A stretch of DNA of 64,000 bases from Heloderma charlesbogerti (GCA_026122225.1 JANEZZ010002239.1:186001-250000); one strand, 5' to 3'; positions 20,602 through 31,495 are shown, counted from the stretch's first letter. Notes: generated by a model not told the origin, from the sequence alone. Program-made: numbers and translations.

Positions 20602-21422
20602 GGATTGATTCTGAGCATATAGAGATAGTTAGCAGTTCAGATTCAGAAGGGGAACAGCAAGAACCAGGGGAGGAATCTTCCCATCCAGTTCAGATATGAT
20701 TAGGTGTGCTTCTCAGGATGCTAGGACCCAGATGGCTGGGCCTGAAGCCCCCCCCCCCGAGAATCCAGGAGGAGGAGGAGAGCACAGGGCATGACCTGAG
20801 GGATGCTAGACTGCGGCACAGAGCAAAGCGGGAAAAGTTAGATGCGGAGCTCAGACGGTCAACCTGCTTGGCGATGCGTGAGGGTCAACATAGAGGAGCA
20901 TCACTGGATGGGAGGGATTTCCCTCCCTAAGTTATTCTAGCCAGAAAGTCCCTGTTCTTTTTTTTTTTTTACTTAATTTTTATTCTACTTTTTATCTTTA
21001 TAAATGAAATATAGAATACCAACAACATAATCACCATCTACCGCTTCCAACATTACAGTATTATTGAGGACACAGCAACAACCAGAAAAGCAGAAAAGAA
21101 AATATAAAAAGGAAGAGAAAAGATGAAAGAACAGGAAAACAAAGGGAACAAGAAAAAGTATTAAGAGAAAAGAAAAAAAAAAGTTACATATTACACATAA
21201 ACTTCAAGTATCACTCTACTTAAAGCCAGAAAGTCCCTATGCAAACTGCTAGCAACATCGTAGTTCCCATTTGGATTCCCTGCTGTTATTCCTTTGTAGC
21301 CTGAGAGTCTTCAGGGATTTGTATTTGTAATGAACCTGTTGGGAGTGAATTAAAGACGTGAGACTGAAGCCTCTCTTCTTGTGTGTGTGCATGAGGAAGG
21401 TGGGGGCCAAGGGAACATGACA
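20602..21422 (+). mobile_element. second LTR of the same family, diverged and interrupted
   Basis: Read on the plus strand it parallels the minus-strand LTR at 20003-20572: TTCTGAGCA, AGCAGTTCAGATTC, GATGCTAG, GCGGAGCTCAGACGGTC, then TAGCCAGA. After the 270-bp insertion it continues with TCCCATTTGGATTCCC, GAATTAAAGAC (ATTAAA signal), AGACTGAAGCCT and GGGAACATGACA. The start is approximate and I see no target duplication. The two LTRs stand back to back with about 30 bp between them, so they are two insertions, not the ends of one provirus. Confidence 0.7.
20954..21223 (-). mobile_element. L1-like retroposon inserted into the LTR
   Basis: The insert is flanked by a perfect 15-bp direct repeat, AGCCAGAAAGTCCCT at 20939-20953 and 21224-21238. 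It begins with poly(T) on this strand, so the copied strand ended in poly(A), as expected for target-primed insertion by an L1-type machinery. The body (TCTTTATAAATGAAATA, CCAACAACATAATCA, TTCCAACATTA, AACTTCAAGTATCACTCTAC) is shared with 57471-57777. It is purine-rich and non-coding, probably a 3' UTR piece. Confidence 0.8.
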
Positions 21423-22555
21423 GGGGGGTAGGAAATAGATGAAGGCGGAAACTGGTGTTCGAATGGTGCAGCAAGACCTTTTAAACCACTGGCCCTGGCT
21501 GGGAGGAAGGGAAGCATTTGGGCTCCATTTCAGCCAGCAAAGTGTCTTGGGCCAGCACTGTTTGTTGCTCTGGCTGCATGGCAGATGCACGGAGGCCTGG
21601 GAAACGTAGGTTTCCAAGCATGACTGAAATTTGTCATAGCAGTAGGGCAGGTAGGGAACGGGGGAAGACCCATCTCCCTGCCTCCAATGCATTGCCACCA
21701 CCAGAACAGCAATGAAGGTGAAGGGCTGGAAGGGGAGAGGCTCATAGACAGAGGAGCAGGTTGGTTGTAGGCTCACCAGAGAAGGAGGCTGGATCAGACC
21801 CTGTTCTGATGACATCGCTGGAGACATAGCAGCATGTAAATCGGGCTCTAAATATAGAGATCAATTTCAGAACTATTGGAAAACATCCAGCTTCTCCACA
21901 CCCAATTCCAAGTCTGACTGAGGAATTCTCTCCATCACTGCCATTAACACATGTACTGTCTGGAAAGATTTATGAATGAAATACCTCATGGATGGAATCA
22001 CATAACCACATTCTTCATGGGTCAGCTGATCGATACATGGTTAGGACAGTTGGGTGACCTGTTGACTCAGTTCATTATCCCATATATAGAAATCCCCACA
22101 CTGCTTTTTTATATAAAAAAAATCTACAACTGGAAGATACTGCCCTGCCCACCGCCATGCCACTGTCAGTCAGTCTGGCATGGCACCACCCACTTTTTGT
22201 TCCTTCTGGCAAAGGAAAAATGGTTTCCATTTTTATAAATTAAATAAGAGTTATAGAACAATTTGGACACTGAAAAATGGTTGCAGTCGTAAATTAATAA
22301 CCGGTATAAAAAATAAATCCTGAAATCTATTATAAGGCACCCAGTTTTCAAAGCAGTGGCCAAGGCTGATAAACACTAAGTATCAGTGATGAATCATTCT
22401 AGCCAGCTTCAGTAACCATAAAAGGAGAAACTGAAATATGGATGTCCAGCACGGAAAGTACCCAGAAAGCCTTAACAGAGGAAATGTAGATTGTAGCCTC
22501 ATCTTTCAAGTGAGTGAAGGCAGGACAACCTAAAGCACAGCAACATCAAAAGAAC
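21423..22555. other. no gene recognised
   Basis: A 192-codon minus-strand open frame (21249-21827) overlaps the LTR end and shows no domain; I treat it as chance. Confidence 0.45.
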
Positions 22556-22722
22556 CCTACAAGATTTGATCAAAGGTCCATCTTTTCCGGCCTGCTGTTT
22601 CTCATAGTGGCCAACCAGGTGCTCCAGAGAAGTTCCTAAGTGGTGCGTGAAGGTGGCGGCTCTTCCTCACTCTGTCCCCCCAGGCACTGATATTCATACT
22701 GCCACTGAATGTGGAGACTTTT
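22556..22722 (-). mobile_element. CR1-like LINE 3' end, decayed
   Basis: On the minus strand, AAAGGTCCATCTTTTCCGGCC, TCATAGTGGCCAACCAGGTG and GGCACTGATATTCATACTGC follow the 3' UTR order of the copy at 60380-60550. Many substitutions. Confidence 0.6.
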
Positions 22723-23060
22723 TTAACCGTTGAATTTTTTCTAAGCCAAAAAGACCCAAACAGCTTAGCCTTACCTTGTAGAGAAGGTACTCCAAGGTTT
22801 TATCACCACTCGTCTAATTATACTACCTATAATTATGAGAAAATGTGTAACAAATATGAAGAAATTTGCAAATTTTGAAAAATTCCCATGAAAAGCAAAC
22901 TGAAACAAAATTCTTACCCACCTGGACAGGTCTAATTCAGCTATTCCCAAGGAGAGGGCCATGTTGTCACAATCTGACATATAGCTGTTAAAGATCAAGA
23001 GCCTTTTCGAAAAAAAGGTAGCAATCCTAATTCAGCATTAATATTGTTGAATTCACAGGG
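22723..23060. other. no gene recognised
   Basis: Nothing recognised. The last bases before 23069 form the left target duplication of the next element. Confidence 0.4.
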
Positions 23061-23068
23061 ATTCAAAC

Positions 23069-25157
23069 TAGGGCTGTGCACCTCTTCAGTCCGAATCCCA
23101 AATCCCAAAGTGAACTGGGCTGCTTTGGAGGTGCCTCAGCGTGATCCGAAGTGGATCAGAACAGCACTGAGGTGCCCTGAAGTAAAGTAGCTCATTGCCG
23201 AGGCACCTCGGTCCACTTTGGAGCTACTGAAGCCATTCCCAGACAGCCTGTCTCTCAATGTATCAACTTGTGAAAGATCAGGGAAGGGGTGAGGAGGAGA
23301 ACGGAGAGGGGAAGGGAAGAGGAGGGGGAGGAGGAAGGGAGGAAATGGTGAGCCTTGGTGAATGACAACTCTAGTTGCCAAATTAGGGCTAAACTTAACC
23401 CAGCAGTCTCCAGTCAGTCAATCAGTGGCAGTGGTGGAGGAGGGGGGAGAATACTGGATATATTGGAGAGAGCAGCCTGCTTTTGTTTCATTGTGTGTGA
23501 GAGAGCGCTGGTTAGAGTTGGAGGTGGTGGTTTATGTGTTGTTAGAGAGAGTTGGCAAGATCTGTGGTGTGTATGTGTACTGCAGCTTTGTCTTTCTTCT
23601 TCCTTCCCAATTCAACTATTCTTTCTTTTTGTAGATTCTTTATTTAAAAAAAATATTGAAAAAGAACTTAGAGTTCCGTCTTTTCTTTTCCTTTCCTTGT
23701 TCTTTGTCTCCCCTCCACCCACTGCCCAGCTTCTCTAATAGGTTTTACCTTTCATTCTTTTCTTGATTATTTTAAAAACCATTTTAGTTTTCCTTGCCTT
23801 GTTCTTTAGCTTCCCCCCTTCTCAATTCTCAACCATTAATTTGCCCTTACATTCTGTCTGTCTATCTATATCTATATCTTTCTTTGTTCTTGGCTCCCTT
23901 CCACCACAACCTACCCTTCTCAATTCCTGTATTCCTTCCCTTCCCATTTTTGATCTCTTTTACCTAAATAAATATAACCCTTTTCTCTTCTCTTAGGATT
24001 ATAGATAGTCCTCCCCCTGCTTTTGCTTGTAGGTAGTTCAGTGTTTGCTTTTCTTTTGCTCATGTGTGTGCATGCGTGTGCATGCGTGCTTGTGTTGTAG
24101 AAAAACAAACAGTGTGTGGCAAAGCACTGCACTGTCCACATTTCAAAAAACAGTGGGCAAAGCACTACACAACGTATATTATTTAAATTTTATACTACAC
24201 TGTGTGGCAAAGCAAGCCCAAAATGAAGCATCTTTAGGGCCTTGGCAGGGACAGAGGTAGGTGACGTGCTGGTGGAACCAGCAGCACCAGTAGCCATGAT
24301 GGGCCGCCCCAGTCCAGATAGTGCATCCTGGTGTAAGGCAGCAGGGTGTGGAGGTCAGTCGCAGTGCCTGGAGGTCACTGTTTGAGGAGGCGGGTGCAGG
24401 CAGCAGCAGTAGCACTCTTACAAAAGGAGCAGCATCTCCTTCTGTAGTGGAAGAAGGGAGTCCTGATGGACCTTCCATCCAGGTAATGTGTATTCCCAGG
24501 TAATGTGCATTCCATTCATCCAAAGAAGCTTAAGGTCATCTACTGTGAAGCTGAATAGGAAAGTAGTACCAGGGGAGAGGGGTTATTTCCACTTCAAAGA
24601 AACCTACAGCAGAAATTAGGGCTAGTGACCTCCTAATCACCACTTAAACACCAAGCTTCTCTGATTATCCCTTTATGACCTTTGGTTTGAGTTTCTGAGA
24701 ACAGCATATTTTATCTGTGCCTAGCACAAAAACTACTGGCCAAACTGTCTGAAATTTGGCAAGTGGAATCCCCTCCATGGGGTCTGACAGGTCCCCAAAT
24801 GTCATGTACATCTGTGGAAACCGTAAAAAGTTATAGCTCTTTGCTTTGAGAGTTTTTGTTGAAAAAATCAAATTTTAACTCTGCCTAGCACAAAAACTAC
24901 TGGGCCAAACTGTCTGAACTTTCGCAGGTGGAATCCCCTCCAAAGGCGCTGACAGTTCCGCAATTTCATATATTTATCATGACAACTGAAAAAGGTATGG
25001 CTGCTTCTATTTTCCAATGCAAGTCAATGGGAAAATGTCATATCAGAATAATTTGGATATCCGAATGGGATTCGAATTCGTCCAAAGTGAAGCAGGGCTG
25101 CTTTGGAAGGTCCGAAGCAGCATCCAAAGCAAAGCAGAGGGTCCATACACAGCCTTA
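23069..25157. mobile_element. non-autonomous hAT element, 2089 bp
   Basis: The left end TAGGGCTGTGCA and the inverted right end TAAGGCTGTGTA match at 10 of 12 positions. The element is bounded by a perfect 8-bp duplication, ATTCAAAC at 23061-23068 and 25158-25165. Both subterminal regions contain GGGCTGCTTTGGA and CCGAAG motifs. Inside are a pyrimidine-rich stretch (23580-24000) and two units of a repeat of about 160 bp carrying CCTAGCACAAAAACTACTGG (24720 and 24881). No frame looks like a hAT transposase, so it must have been moved by an enzyme encoded elsewhere. Partial relatives lie at 4512-5090 and 6785-7530. Confidence 0.8.
24720..25045. repeat. tandem ~161-bp internal repeat of the hAT element
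   Basis: CCTAGCACAAAAACTACTGG, AAACTGTCTGAA, GTGGAATCCCCTCCA and CTGACAG appear twice in the same order, with starts near 24720 and 24881. Confidence 0.75.
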
Positions 25158-25165
25158 ATTCAAAC

Positions 25166-27401
25166 TCAGACTTTTCAGAACAAAGCATTCAAAGCCCTGG
25201 GCCTTGATGGACAAATCTGTCTGTTTTGGTTAATCCCACATTCAAATGTGTTTAAACTCAAATTCTTTCCATCCCAAATATGAAGAAGTTTGCAAATTGT
25301 GTTAAGTTCTTATAACAAATGAACTGAACTGAAATTCTCGAGCGTCCCTACTTATAGCAAATGCAAAGATAAAAACAATAACACAGAATGGCTGCTCTGT
25401 CTTATTCATTACAGAATATCTTGCCAGACACAGCCTGGTTGCAAAAACCATTCACTACCAATTGATATGCACTACCCCTTATTATATTTATAATAAGGAG
25501 TAGAATTACACCTACAGCTTGTAACTGAGAATTATAAGTACATGTTGTACTGAGATAAATGTAACAGATAAAACAATAGACTGTAGTACACCAGACATAA
25601 TCCTGGTGAACAATACCACCTAAAGCAGTTATGATAGATGTTGGGATACCGCTCACACATGACACTGAAAACCTAAGAATAAAATGAATACCAAAACCCA
25701 GCCTTGAAAATGAAGCACATCGGAACTCAAGACAATTCACATACTGCCCCTTTCTATATCAGCCACAAGAGTTGTTCCAGATACCTTGAAGCAAGACTTA
25801 GAGCAAATACATCTGCCAGCATTCCTATGAAATATAATACAACTAAATACAAATATCCATCATTCTCCAGATTTGCCATGTAGCCCAGAAATTCATAGCC
25901 TAAATAATGCTTGACACTCCTTACAAAAAGGGGCTTGGGATATCAGATCATTATCTGGTTAAGCCCTGGAACTGTACAGAAAAAAAAAGAACAGCAGCAG
26001 CAAATAAATAAATCAATTAAATGGTGAACTCTAGTGTTAGATTCGTAAGGCCTGTTTTTTTAATTGCAGCAGCTGGGGTGTATTTATTCTTCCTAGGAAA
26101 AGAAGGGAGAAAAACAAAACTTTGAAGAAAATACTCACTAAGCAAGAAGAGCCTGCATGGAACATACGTATAACACTAATGCATTGGTCAGGAATTTGCT
26201 TGTCAAATATGTAAAGTCCTTTACCACAAGTGACCCGTGAAAGTTTCGGTGGCAACATAGTCTAAACACGCCCCTTCGTACACGATGATGCGCTGTCGCA
26301 TGAATGAGGGGTGTTGGAACTTCAAAGCTTGGTTTTCCTCATGTGCGAAGCACAGTAAGCTGCTGAGCTCCTACTATATTTTACTGCCCTACACATCTGT
26401 CCAAAATGTCACAGTCCAAAATCCTGTAAAGTAAATGGAGAAATTCCCATTTATTTTGCCAAAACAGAATTAAAGCCTGGGTTAGCGCAGGGAAGAAATG
26501 TAAAATGGACTTGAAGAAAACCCACTGAGAGGAATAGCAATTCTTCTTTTTCAGTCAGTGCCCTGTTTTGAGGGTATGAAGTATCTGTTTGCTTATGCTA
26601 TTTGCTTATGTCTAGACATGTTTGTTCCAGGCTCAAAATCTATTACAGAGTGTGTGTTGGGGGGTGGGAGGGTGGAATGGAATTAATACCTTTGCCCTTT
26701 AAAAAAGAGTTTTCTGGCCAAACCAACCATTTTACCAAAAGAAATGAAACCATCTTTGTGGAATTAAATTCATTTTGGATATAGCTGGCTGGCATGGTAG
26801 CCTATTGGTACCCTTTCTTTAATCATGAATATACATTCTGCAAAAAATTAGGAGCAACCATTTTAATTCCAATAATGATGGGAAGAGAGCTTAAAACCAA
26901 AAACATATTTGCTTCAATAAATGTTACTGAGTTATTCTAAATCCAAGCCAGGATCCTAATAGTGCAACTCGTTCTGCATGCCCAAGGGAACTTTGGACAG
27001 ATATTAGTTGAACTGCAGCCCCCTATGCCACATGGCAAAACATTTCTGAACTTGACAGCAGTAAAAAAAAGAAAAAAAATTGCATGAGGGTGTGCTGTTC
27101 ACAGAAAAAAGGGGGAGATCTTACTGGGCAGGCCCTTGTGCATCCCTGAAGTAACTCTTTGGATTCCAGCCATGCAGTATATTATTTCCAAGTTGTCAGT
27201 CTCAGATTTGAAATCATGAATCTGTCACTTCATAATAAAATATAATAAGGAAACTAGATATCAAAAAATAGAAGAACCTCAACATACAATGGCCTTTTCT
27301 CCCCTTCAATTAAAGGTTGAACTTCTGGTAATTTGCACCACAAACCGTGGATGAAATCCTTTACATAGTTAGGCTGCCTAACTCCTTTAAATCCTTAATT
27401 T
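25166..27401. other. no gene recognised
   Basis: About 2.2 kb without a named repeat or exon. A homopurine run lies at 27063-27078. Small frames at 25402-25740 and 26037-26258 (minus) show no recognisable domain. Confidence 0.4.
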
Positions 27402-29477
27402 AAAGGATCCAACGGCCACTCCGTCGAGACCCTGGTGGGTGGCTGGAATGCCGCAATCACTGGGGCATTAGATCAGGTGGCTCCGAAACGCCCTCTCCCC
27501 CTGAACAGGGCTCGGACTGCACCATGGTTCAATCCGCGGTTACGAGCTCTGAAACAGGAGGTGAGACGGCTAGAGCGCCGGTGGCGGAAGTCTCGCTCCA
27601 AAGACGATCAGACACAGGCTAGAGCTGTATCTTCAGCCTATCACGTGGCGGTGAAGGCAGCAAAAAAGGAATATTATGCTGCCTCCATCGCGTCTGCAGA
27701 GTGCTGTCCCAGGAGGCTGTTCCAAGTGGTCCGGAGCCTGGTCGGTCCTGTGGCTCCGGAACCACTGGAGCATTCTAAGGCCTCCTGTGAGGACTTGGCA
27801 AGGCACTTTGCAGATAAAATTGATCAGATTAGGTGTGTTACTCTGCACGCTGTGGATACAGTTAGTGAGCAAGAGGCGGCCTGTGGCAAACCGGTTTTGT
27901 GGGATCAGTTCCAGCTTCTTCCTCCTGATGAAGTGGACAAGGTGCTTTCATCGGTACAGCCGACCACCTGCTTACTTGATCCTTGCCCATCTTGGCTCAT
28001 TATGAGCTGCAGAGAGAGACTGGGTGAGGGGATCAAGGCGGTGGTGAACGCCTCCCTTGAGGAGGGAGTGATGCCATCAGCCCTCAAGGCGGCAGTGATA
28101 AGACCGCTCTTAAAGAAGCCCTCCTTGGATCCTCAAGTTTTGAACAACTTTCGCCCAGTCTCAAATCTGCCATTTTTGGGCAAGGTGATTGAGCGGGTGG
28201 TGGCGGTGCAGTTGAAGGCACACTTGGAAGAAACTGATTATCTAGACCCATTTCAGTCGGGCTTCAGGCCTGGGCATGGGACAGAAACGGCCTTGGTCGC
28301 CTTAGTAGATGATATGAGGAAGGCTCTGGATAGGGGTGAATGCTCCTTCCTTGTTCTCCTCGACCTCTCAGCGGCTTATGATACCGTTGACCACGGTATC
28401 CTCCTGGACTGCCTGGAGGGGTTGGGCATTGGGGACACCGTATTGCAGTGGTTCCGGTCCTTCCTCTCCGGCAGGTACCAGAGGGTAGCACTGGGAGAGG
28501 AGGTTTCGGACCCGTGGCCACTTACTTGTGGGGTGCCACAAGGTTCCATCCTCTCCCCGATGCTATTTAAAATCTATGTGAAGCCACTGGGGGCTGTCAT
28601 CAGGAGGTTTGGGGTGCAGTGTCATCAATATGTGGATGACACGCAGCTCTACCTCTCATTTAAATCTTCACCAAGGTTGGCCGTAGAATCCCTGTCCAAA
28701 TGTCTGGAGACGGTGAGTGGCTGGATGGGGAGTAATAGGCTGAAGCTGAACCCTGACAAGACCGAGGTACTTTTGGTGGGAGACAAGAGGAGGCTGGGGG
28801 ATGTTGACCTGGTGTTGAATGGGGTATGGCTACCCTTGAAAGACCAGGTCTGCAGCCTGAGGGTCATTTTGGACTCCCAGCTGTCCATGGAGGCTCAGGT
28901 GTCAGCTGTGAGATGGACAGCGCTGTATCAACTCCATCTGATACGGCGGCTGCGCCCCTTCCTTCCCGACCATCTGCTCCCATCGGTAGTACATGCCCTG
29001 GTCTCCTCTCGATTAGACTACTGTAATGCGCTCTACATGGGGTTACCCTTGAAGACGGTTCGGAAACTGCAGCTGGTACAGAACGCGGCAGCTCGCCTGA
29101 TTAAAGGCAGCTGCCGGCGAGATCACATCACTCCAGTGCTGAAGGAGTTGCACTGGTTACCAGTTGTTTTCCGGGCCAAATTCAAGGTGTTGGTTTTGAC
29201 CTTTAAAACCCTATATGGTTCCGGCCCAGCCTATCTTAAGGAGCGCCTCCAGCAGCACCAGACAGGCCGTTTAACAAGATCAGCCTCGGATGGCCTTCTG
29301 TCTGTCCCATCAGCCAGGACATCTAGACTGGTGGGGACGAGGGAGAGGTCCTTTTCTGTGGTGGCCCCCACTCTGTGGAACTCCCTCCCTTGGGAACTCC
29401 ATCATGCCCCCTCTTTAATGAGCTTCCGTCGTGCATTAAAAAAGTGGTTGTTCAGGCAGGCATTTGGGGTGGGTTAG
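27402..29477 (+). CDS. L2 ORF2 protein, endonuclease-less, RT box YVDD
   Basis: The open frame can be read as 680 codons from a GTG at 27435 and is open back to 27399. Residue numbers count from the GTG. The linker after the missing endonuclease has APKRPLP, PWFNPRLRALK and LERRWRKS (16-52), then HFADKID at 124-130. The RT begins near RPLLKKPSLDPQ (223-234) with NFRPVSNLPFLGKVIE, then FRPGHGTETAL, block A VLLDLSAAYD (Asp310), block B CGVPQGSILSPMLFKIY and block C YVDD at 399-402. The C-terminal part ends in a complete LKKWLFRQAF-type tail. The usual box is YADD (copy A); YVDD is a natural change next to the catalytic aspartates, and block B has K for the usual N. No frameshift occurs over 2 kb. 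Without an endonuclease it cannot retrotranspose alone. Confidence 0.87.
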   Translation, partial: KGSNGHSVETLVGGWNAAITGALDQVAPKRPLPLNRARTAPWFNPRLRALKQEVRRLERRWRKSRSKDDQTQARAVSSAYHVAVKAAKKEYYAASIASAECCPRRLFQVVRSLVGPVAPEPLEHSKASCEDLARHFADKIDQIRCVTLHAVDTVSEQEAACGKPVLWDQFQLLPPDEVDKVLSSVQPTTCLLDPCPSWLIMSCRERLGEGIKAVVNASLEEGVMPSALKAAVIRPLLKKPSLDPQVLNNFRPVSNLPFLGKVIERVVAVQLKAHLEETDYLDPFQSGFRPGHGTETALVALVDDMRKALDRGECSFLVLLDLSAAYDTVDHGILLDCLEGLGIGDTVLQWFRSFLSGRYQRVALGEEVSDPWPLTCGVPQGSILSPMLFKIYVKPLGAVIRRFGVQCHQYVDDTQLYLSFKSSPRLAVESLSKCLETVSGWMGSNRLKLNPDKTEVLLVGDKRRLGDVDLVLNGVWLPLKDQVCSLRVILDSQLSMEAQVSAVRWTALYQLHLIRRLRPFLPDHLLPSVVHALVSSRLDYCNALYMGLPLKTVRKLQLVQNAAARLIKGSCRRDHITPVLKELHWLPVVFRAKFKVLVLTFKTLYGSGPAYLKERLQQHQTGRLTRSASDGLLSVPSARTSRLVGTRERSFSVVAPTLWNSLPWELHHAPSLMSFRRALKKWLFRQAFGVG

Positions 29478-29610
29478 GGTATTTTAGGAAATGTTTTTAT
29501 TGTAGAATTTTATTGTTTTAAACTGTTTTATTGTATGTTGTACATCGCCCAGAGTGGCTGGGTGACCAGCCAGATGGGCGATTAATAAATTTAATAATAA
29601 ATAAATAAAT
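27402..29610 (+). mobile_element. L2-clade LINE, copy B, 5'-truncated
   Basis: A longer L2 copy than the one at 2996. It starts between the endonuclease and the reverse transcriptase, keeps the entire RT and C-terminus, and ends in GCCCAGAGTGGCTGGGTGACC..CAGATGGGCGATTAATAAATT plus a (AAAT)n tail. The tail sequence differs from copy A, so the two belong to different L2 subfamilies. The frame extends upstream of the GTG codon to a stop at 27396-27398. Confidence 0.87.
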
Positions 29611-29808
29611 AAATGGGATTTTCCCTAACTACATGCTGGATGCAGCTCAAAGAACTCGTGGGGTAAAGCCATGTGGCACAGGATACACCCAGAATGAAAC
29701 ACACACTCTCCTCTTTAAAGTATTGCTTCCCACTCTCCCTATTTGTACAAAAGCTATGATCTGAAAGCTCCTATCTCATTCTTTAAATTTTGTTGAATGC
29801 CATGACAG
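29611..29808. other. no gene recognised
   Basis: Short spacer; its last 8 bp are the left target duplication of the MITE. Confidence 0.4.
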
Positions 29809-29933
29809 TAGGGATGTATGAAAATTCCGCCATGGATCTCGGGGAGGCCAAATGCCAGTGCATTCAGCCCCCCAAAATCGGTGGCGGAACGGACTGCCCC
29901 CCCACAAAGGTAAGTGCCTTTCGTACATCCCTA
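29809..29933. mobile_element. 125-bp palindromic hAT-like MITE
   Basis: The ends TAGGGATGTATGAAA and, inverted, TAGGGATGTACGAAA match at 14 of 15 positions. Flanks are CATGACAG (29801-29808) and CACGACTG (29934-29941), 6 of 8 identical, consistent with an aged 8-bp duplication. The middle is a hairpin: TTCCGCCATGGATCTCGGGG pairs with a reversed CCCCAAAATCGGTGGCGGAA. An exact AGGTAAGT splice-donor match lies near the right end (29908-29915). It shares its ends and hairpin with the much larger elements at 41612 and 56384. Confidence 0.82.
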
Positions 29934-29941
29934 CACGACTG

Positions 29942-30837
29942 TGGAATGCCCATTTGTGGCAGGTGGGGTCCACAGCCCACTTTTATTTTCCATCTCTCAT
30001 ACATCTGGCACAGATATCAGGAATAGAAGTATGCAAAGGAGATAAGGGAACAAGCTTTCACCCTTTGTTGTTCCTCAAACTGACAAATCTGTGTAAAAGC
30101 AAGCACAGATAGTTAGTGTCATATGAGCTACTCTAGTCCCTTACTCTCTCCCAAAAATACATGTGAATGCAACAAATTCATCCATGTTCCCTAACACTGT
30201 ACAAAAAAGTAGACTTTATGGTTGAAACACCAGGCTCCACCAATAAAGGGATGGATGCCCATTGGGTGACAACCATGTTCCACTATTTATAATTTTTATT
30301 CATTCCAATAAAACAAAGGTTTTCCCCTACTTAATGTTACTTGGCTTTTGATCAAGCCCTATATGCATATGCTATTACAATGATGATTGTTATTTATTAT
30401 TATTGTATTTTATTTAGATCAATGCCATGTGTGGTTTAGATACTAAAAACCAGGAGAACATTTTAAAAATTAAACCTTAATTAAAATCTCTTCCAAGTAG
30501 CATATCACAACTATCTGGTCATCTGTGAGCCAGCTGGCCCATATGTTCTCTCTATAATGGAGGATTATTTTAAAGACATAATTTGAATGGGGATTCATGA
30601 ATTATTCACTATCCATTTCTTCAAATGCAACTATTTCCTCTTTTTCACGTTATTTTTTCTTCTTGAAACTCCCAGGTTATTGAATAATGGGGGCAGAAGA
30701 ACCAGATGTTTTGCTTGCAAAAAAAAAGTAAGGAGGGACTGTATAATTCTGTGTTTAAAATGATCAAATTATGTAACTAAGAGTTGCATTCTCCATCTGT
30801 CTTATGTGTGTGTGGGGTGTGTGGCCACATATGAATT
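29942..30837. other. no gene recognised
   Basis: Nothing recognised apart from short A/T-rich runs near 30385-30420. Confidence 0.4.
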
Positions 30838-31495
30838 ACCAAAAAAGAGGAAATGCATAAAATTTGCATATGTTAATTTATAGGTATAGATGCACATTTA
30901 GAAACAATTACTATAATTTATATAGAAACATAATACATCTAACAATAGTGGGGAAGACTGTGACCAAGTGACCTGTGTGCCTGCTAATTCTGTTGTCCAT
31001 GTGCTGATGGGCAACTTCAAGGCTTCTGTCCTTCCTTCATGTGGTTCTTTATCTTTAAACCAGATTTGGACTGAGCAGTTAAATAGAGCAGGGGTGGACA
31101 GAAAGTAGATCTGGATCGACTGGTAGATCTCTGGGTGATTTGCAGTAGATAAGGAAGGATTTTATTTTATTTTTTTTACCCCCAGTTACTTCACAGTAGC
31201 GGCAACAAAATTACTCCCCCCGTTCCCTCCTTAAATTGTACTGCAGAAATGGAAAGGATTGGGGTATGCCGGAATGGTTTTGTGCATGGAAAGATTGTGA
31301 GCTGTGCTCCGTTCTGGCACTTAAAATAAATTCCTGGGCTCAGAATTCTTTAATTCTAAGTGCATATCTTTTGAAGGAGGCTCTGGTTCTTGGGATTCTG
31401 GTAAAAAAGTAAATCCCACAAGCCTGAAGTCTGGCCACCACCAAATTAGAGGACTGTCCTCTTTCACATAGGACACATGGCCACCTTAGCGCAAT
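30838..31495 (+). repeat. unclassified dispersed repeat, copy 2 of 3, interrupted
   Basis: Matches 15690-16030 from TTACCAAAAAAGAGGAAATG through GATGGGCAACTTCAAGG to AGTTAAATAGAG. It is then broken at 31089 and resumes at about 31443 with AAATTAGAGGACTGTCCTCT and GGACACATGGCCACC. The break defines the insertion described in the next entry. Confidence 0.65.
31089..31442. mobile_element. hAT-like insertion inside the dispersed repeat
   Basis: The insert begins CAGGGGTGGACAGA, a typical hAT-like end, and its inverted right end contains GGTGGCCAGA. The host repeat reads AAATAGAG before it and AAATTAGAG after it, which I take as a mutated 8-bp duplication. Length is 354 bp and there is no transposase. 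Confidence 0.55.

Noticed and set aside
20003..21422. A complete provirus between two LTRs
   Set aside because: The LTRs face opposite directions with only about 30 bp between them, and the first has its own 5-bp duplication.
21249..21827. 192-codon open frame on the minus strand
   Set aside because: It overlaps the end of an LTR and unique DNA, has low-complexity His/Ser/Pro content and no recognisable domain.
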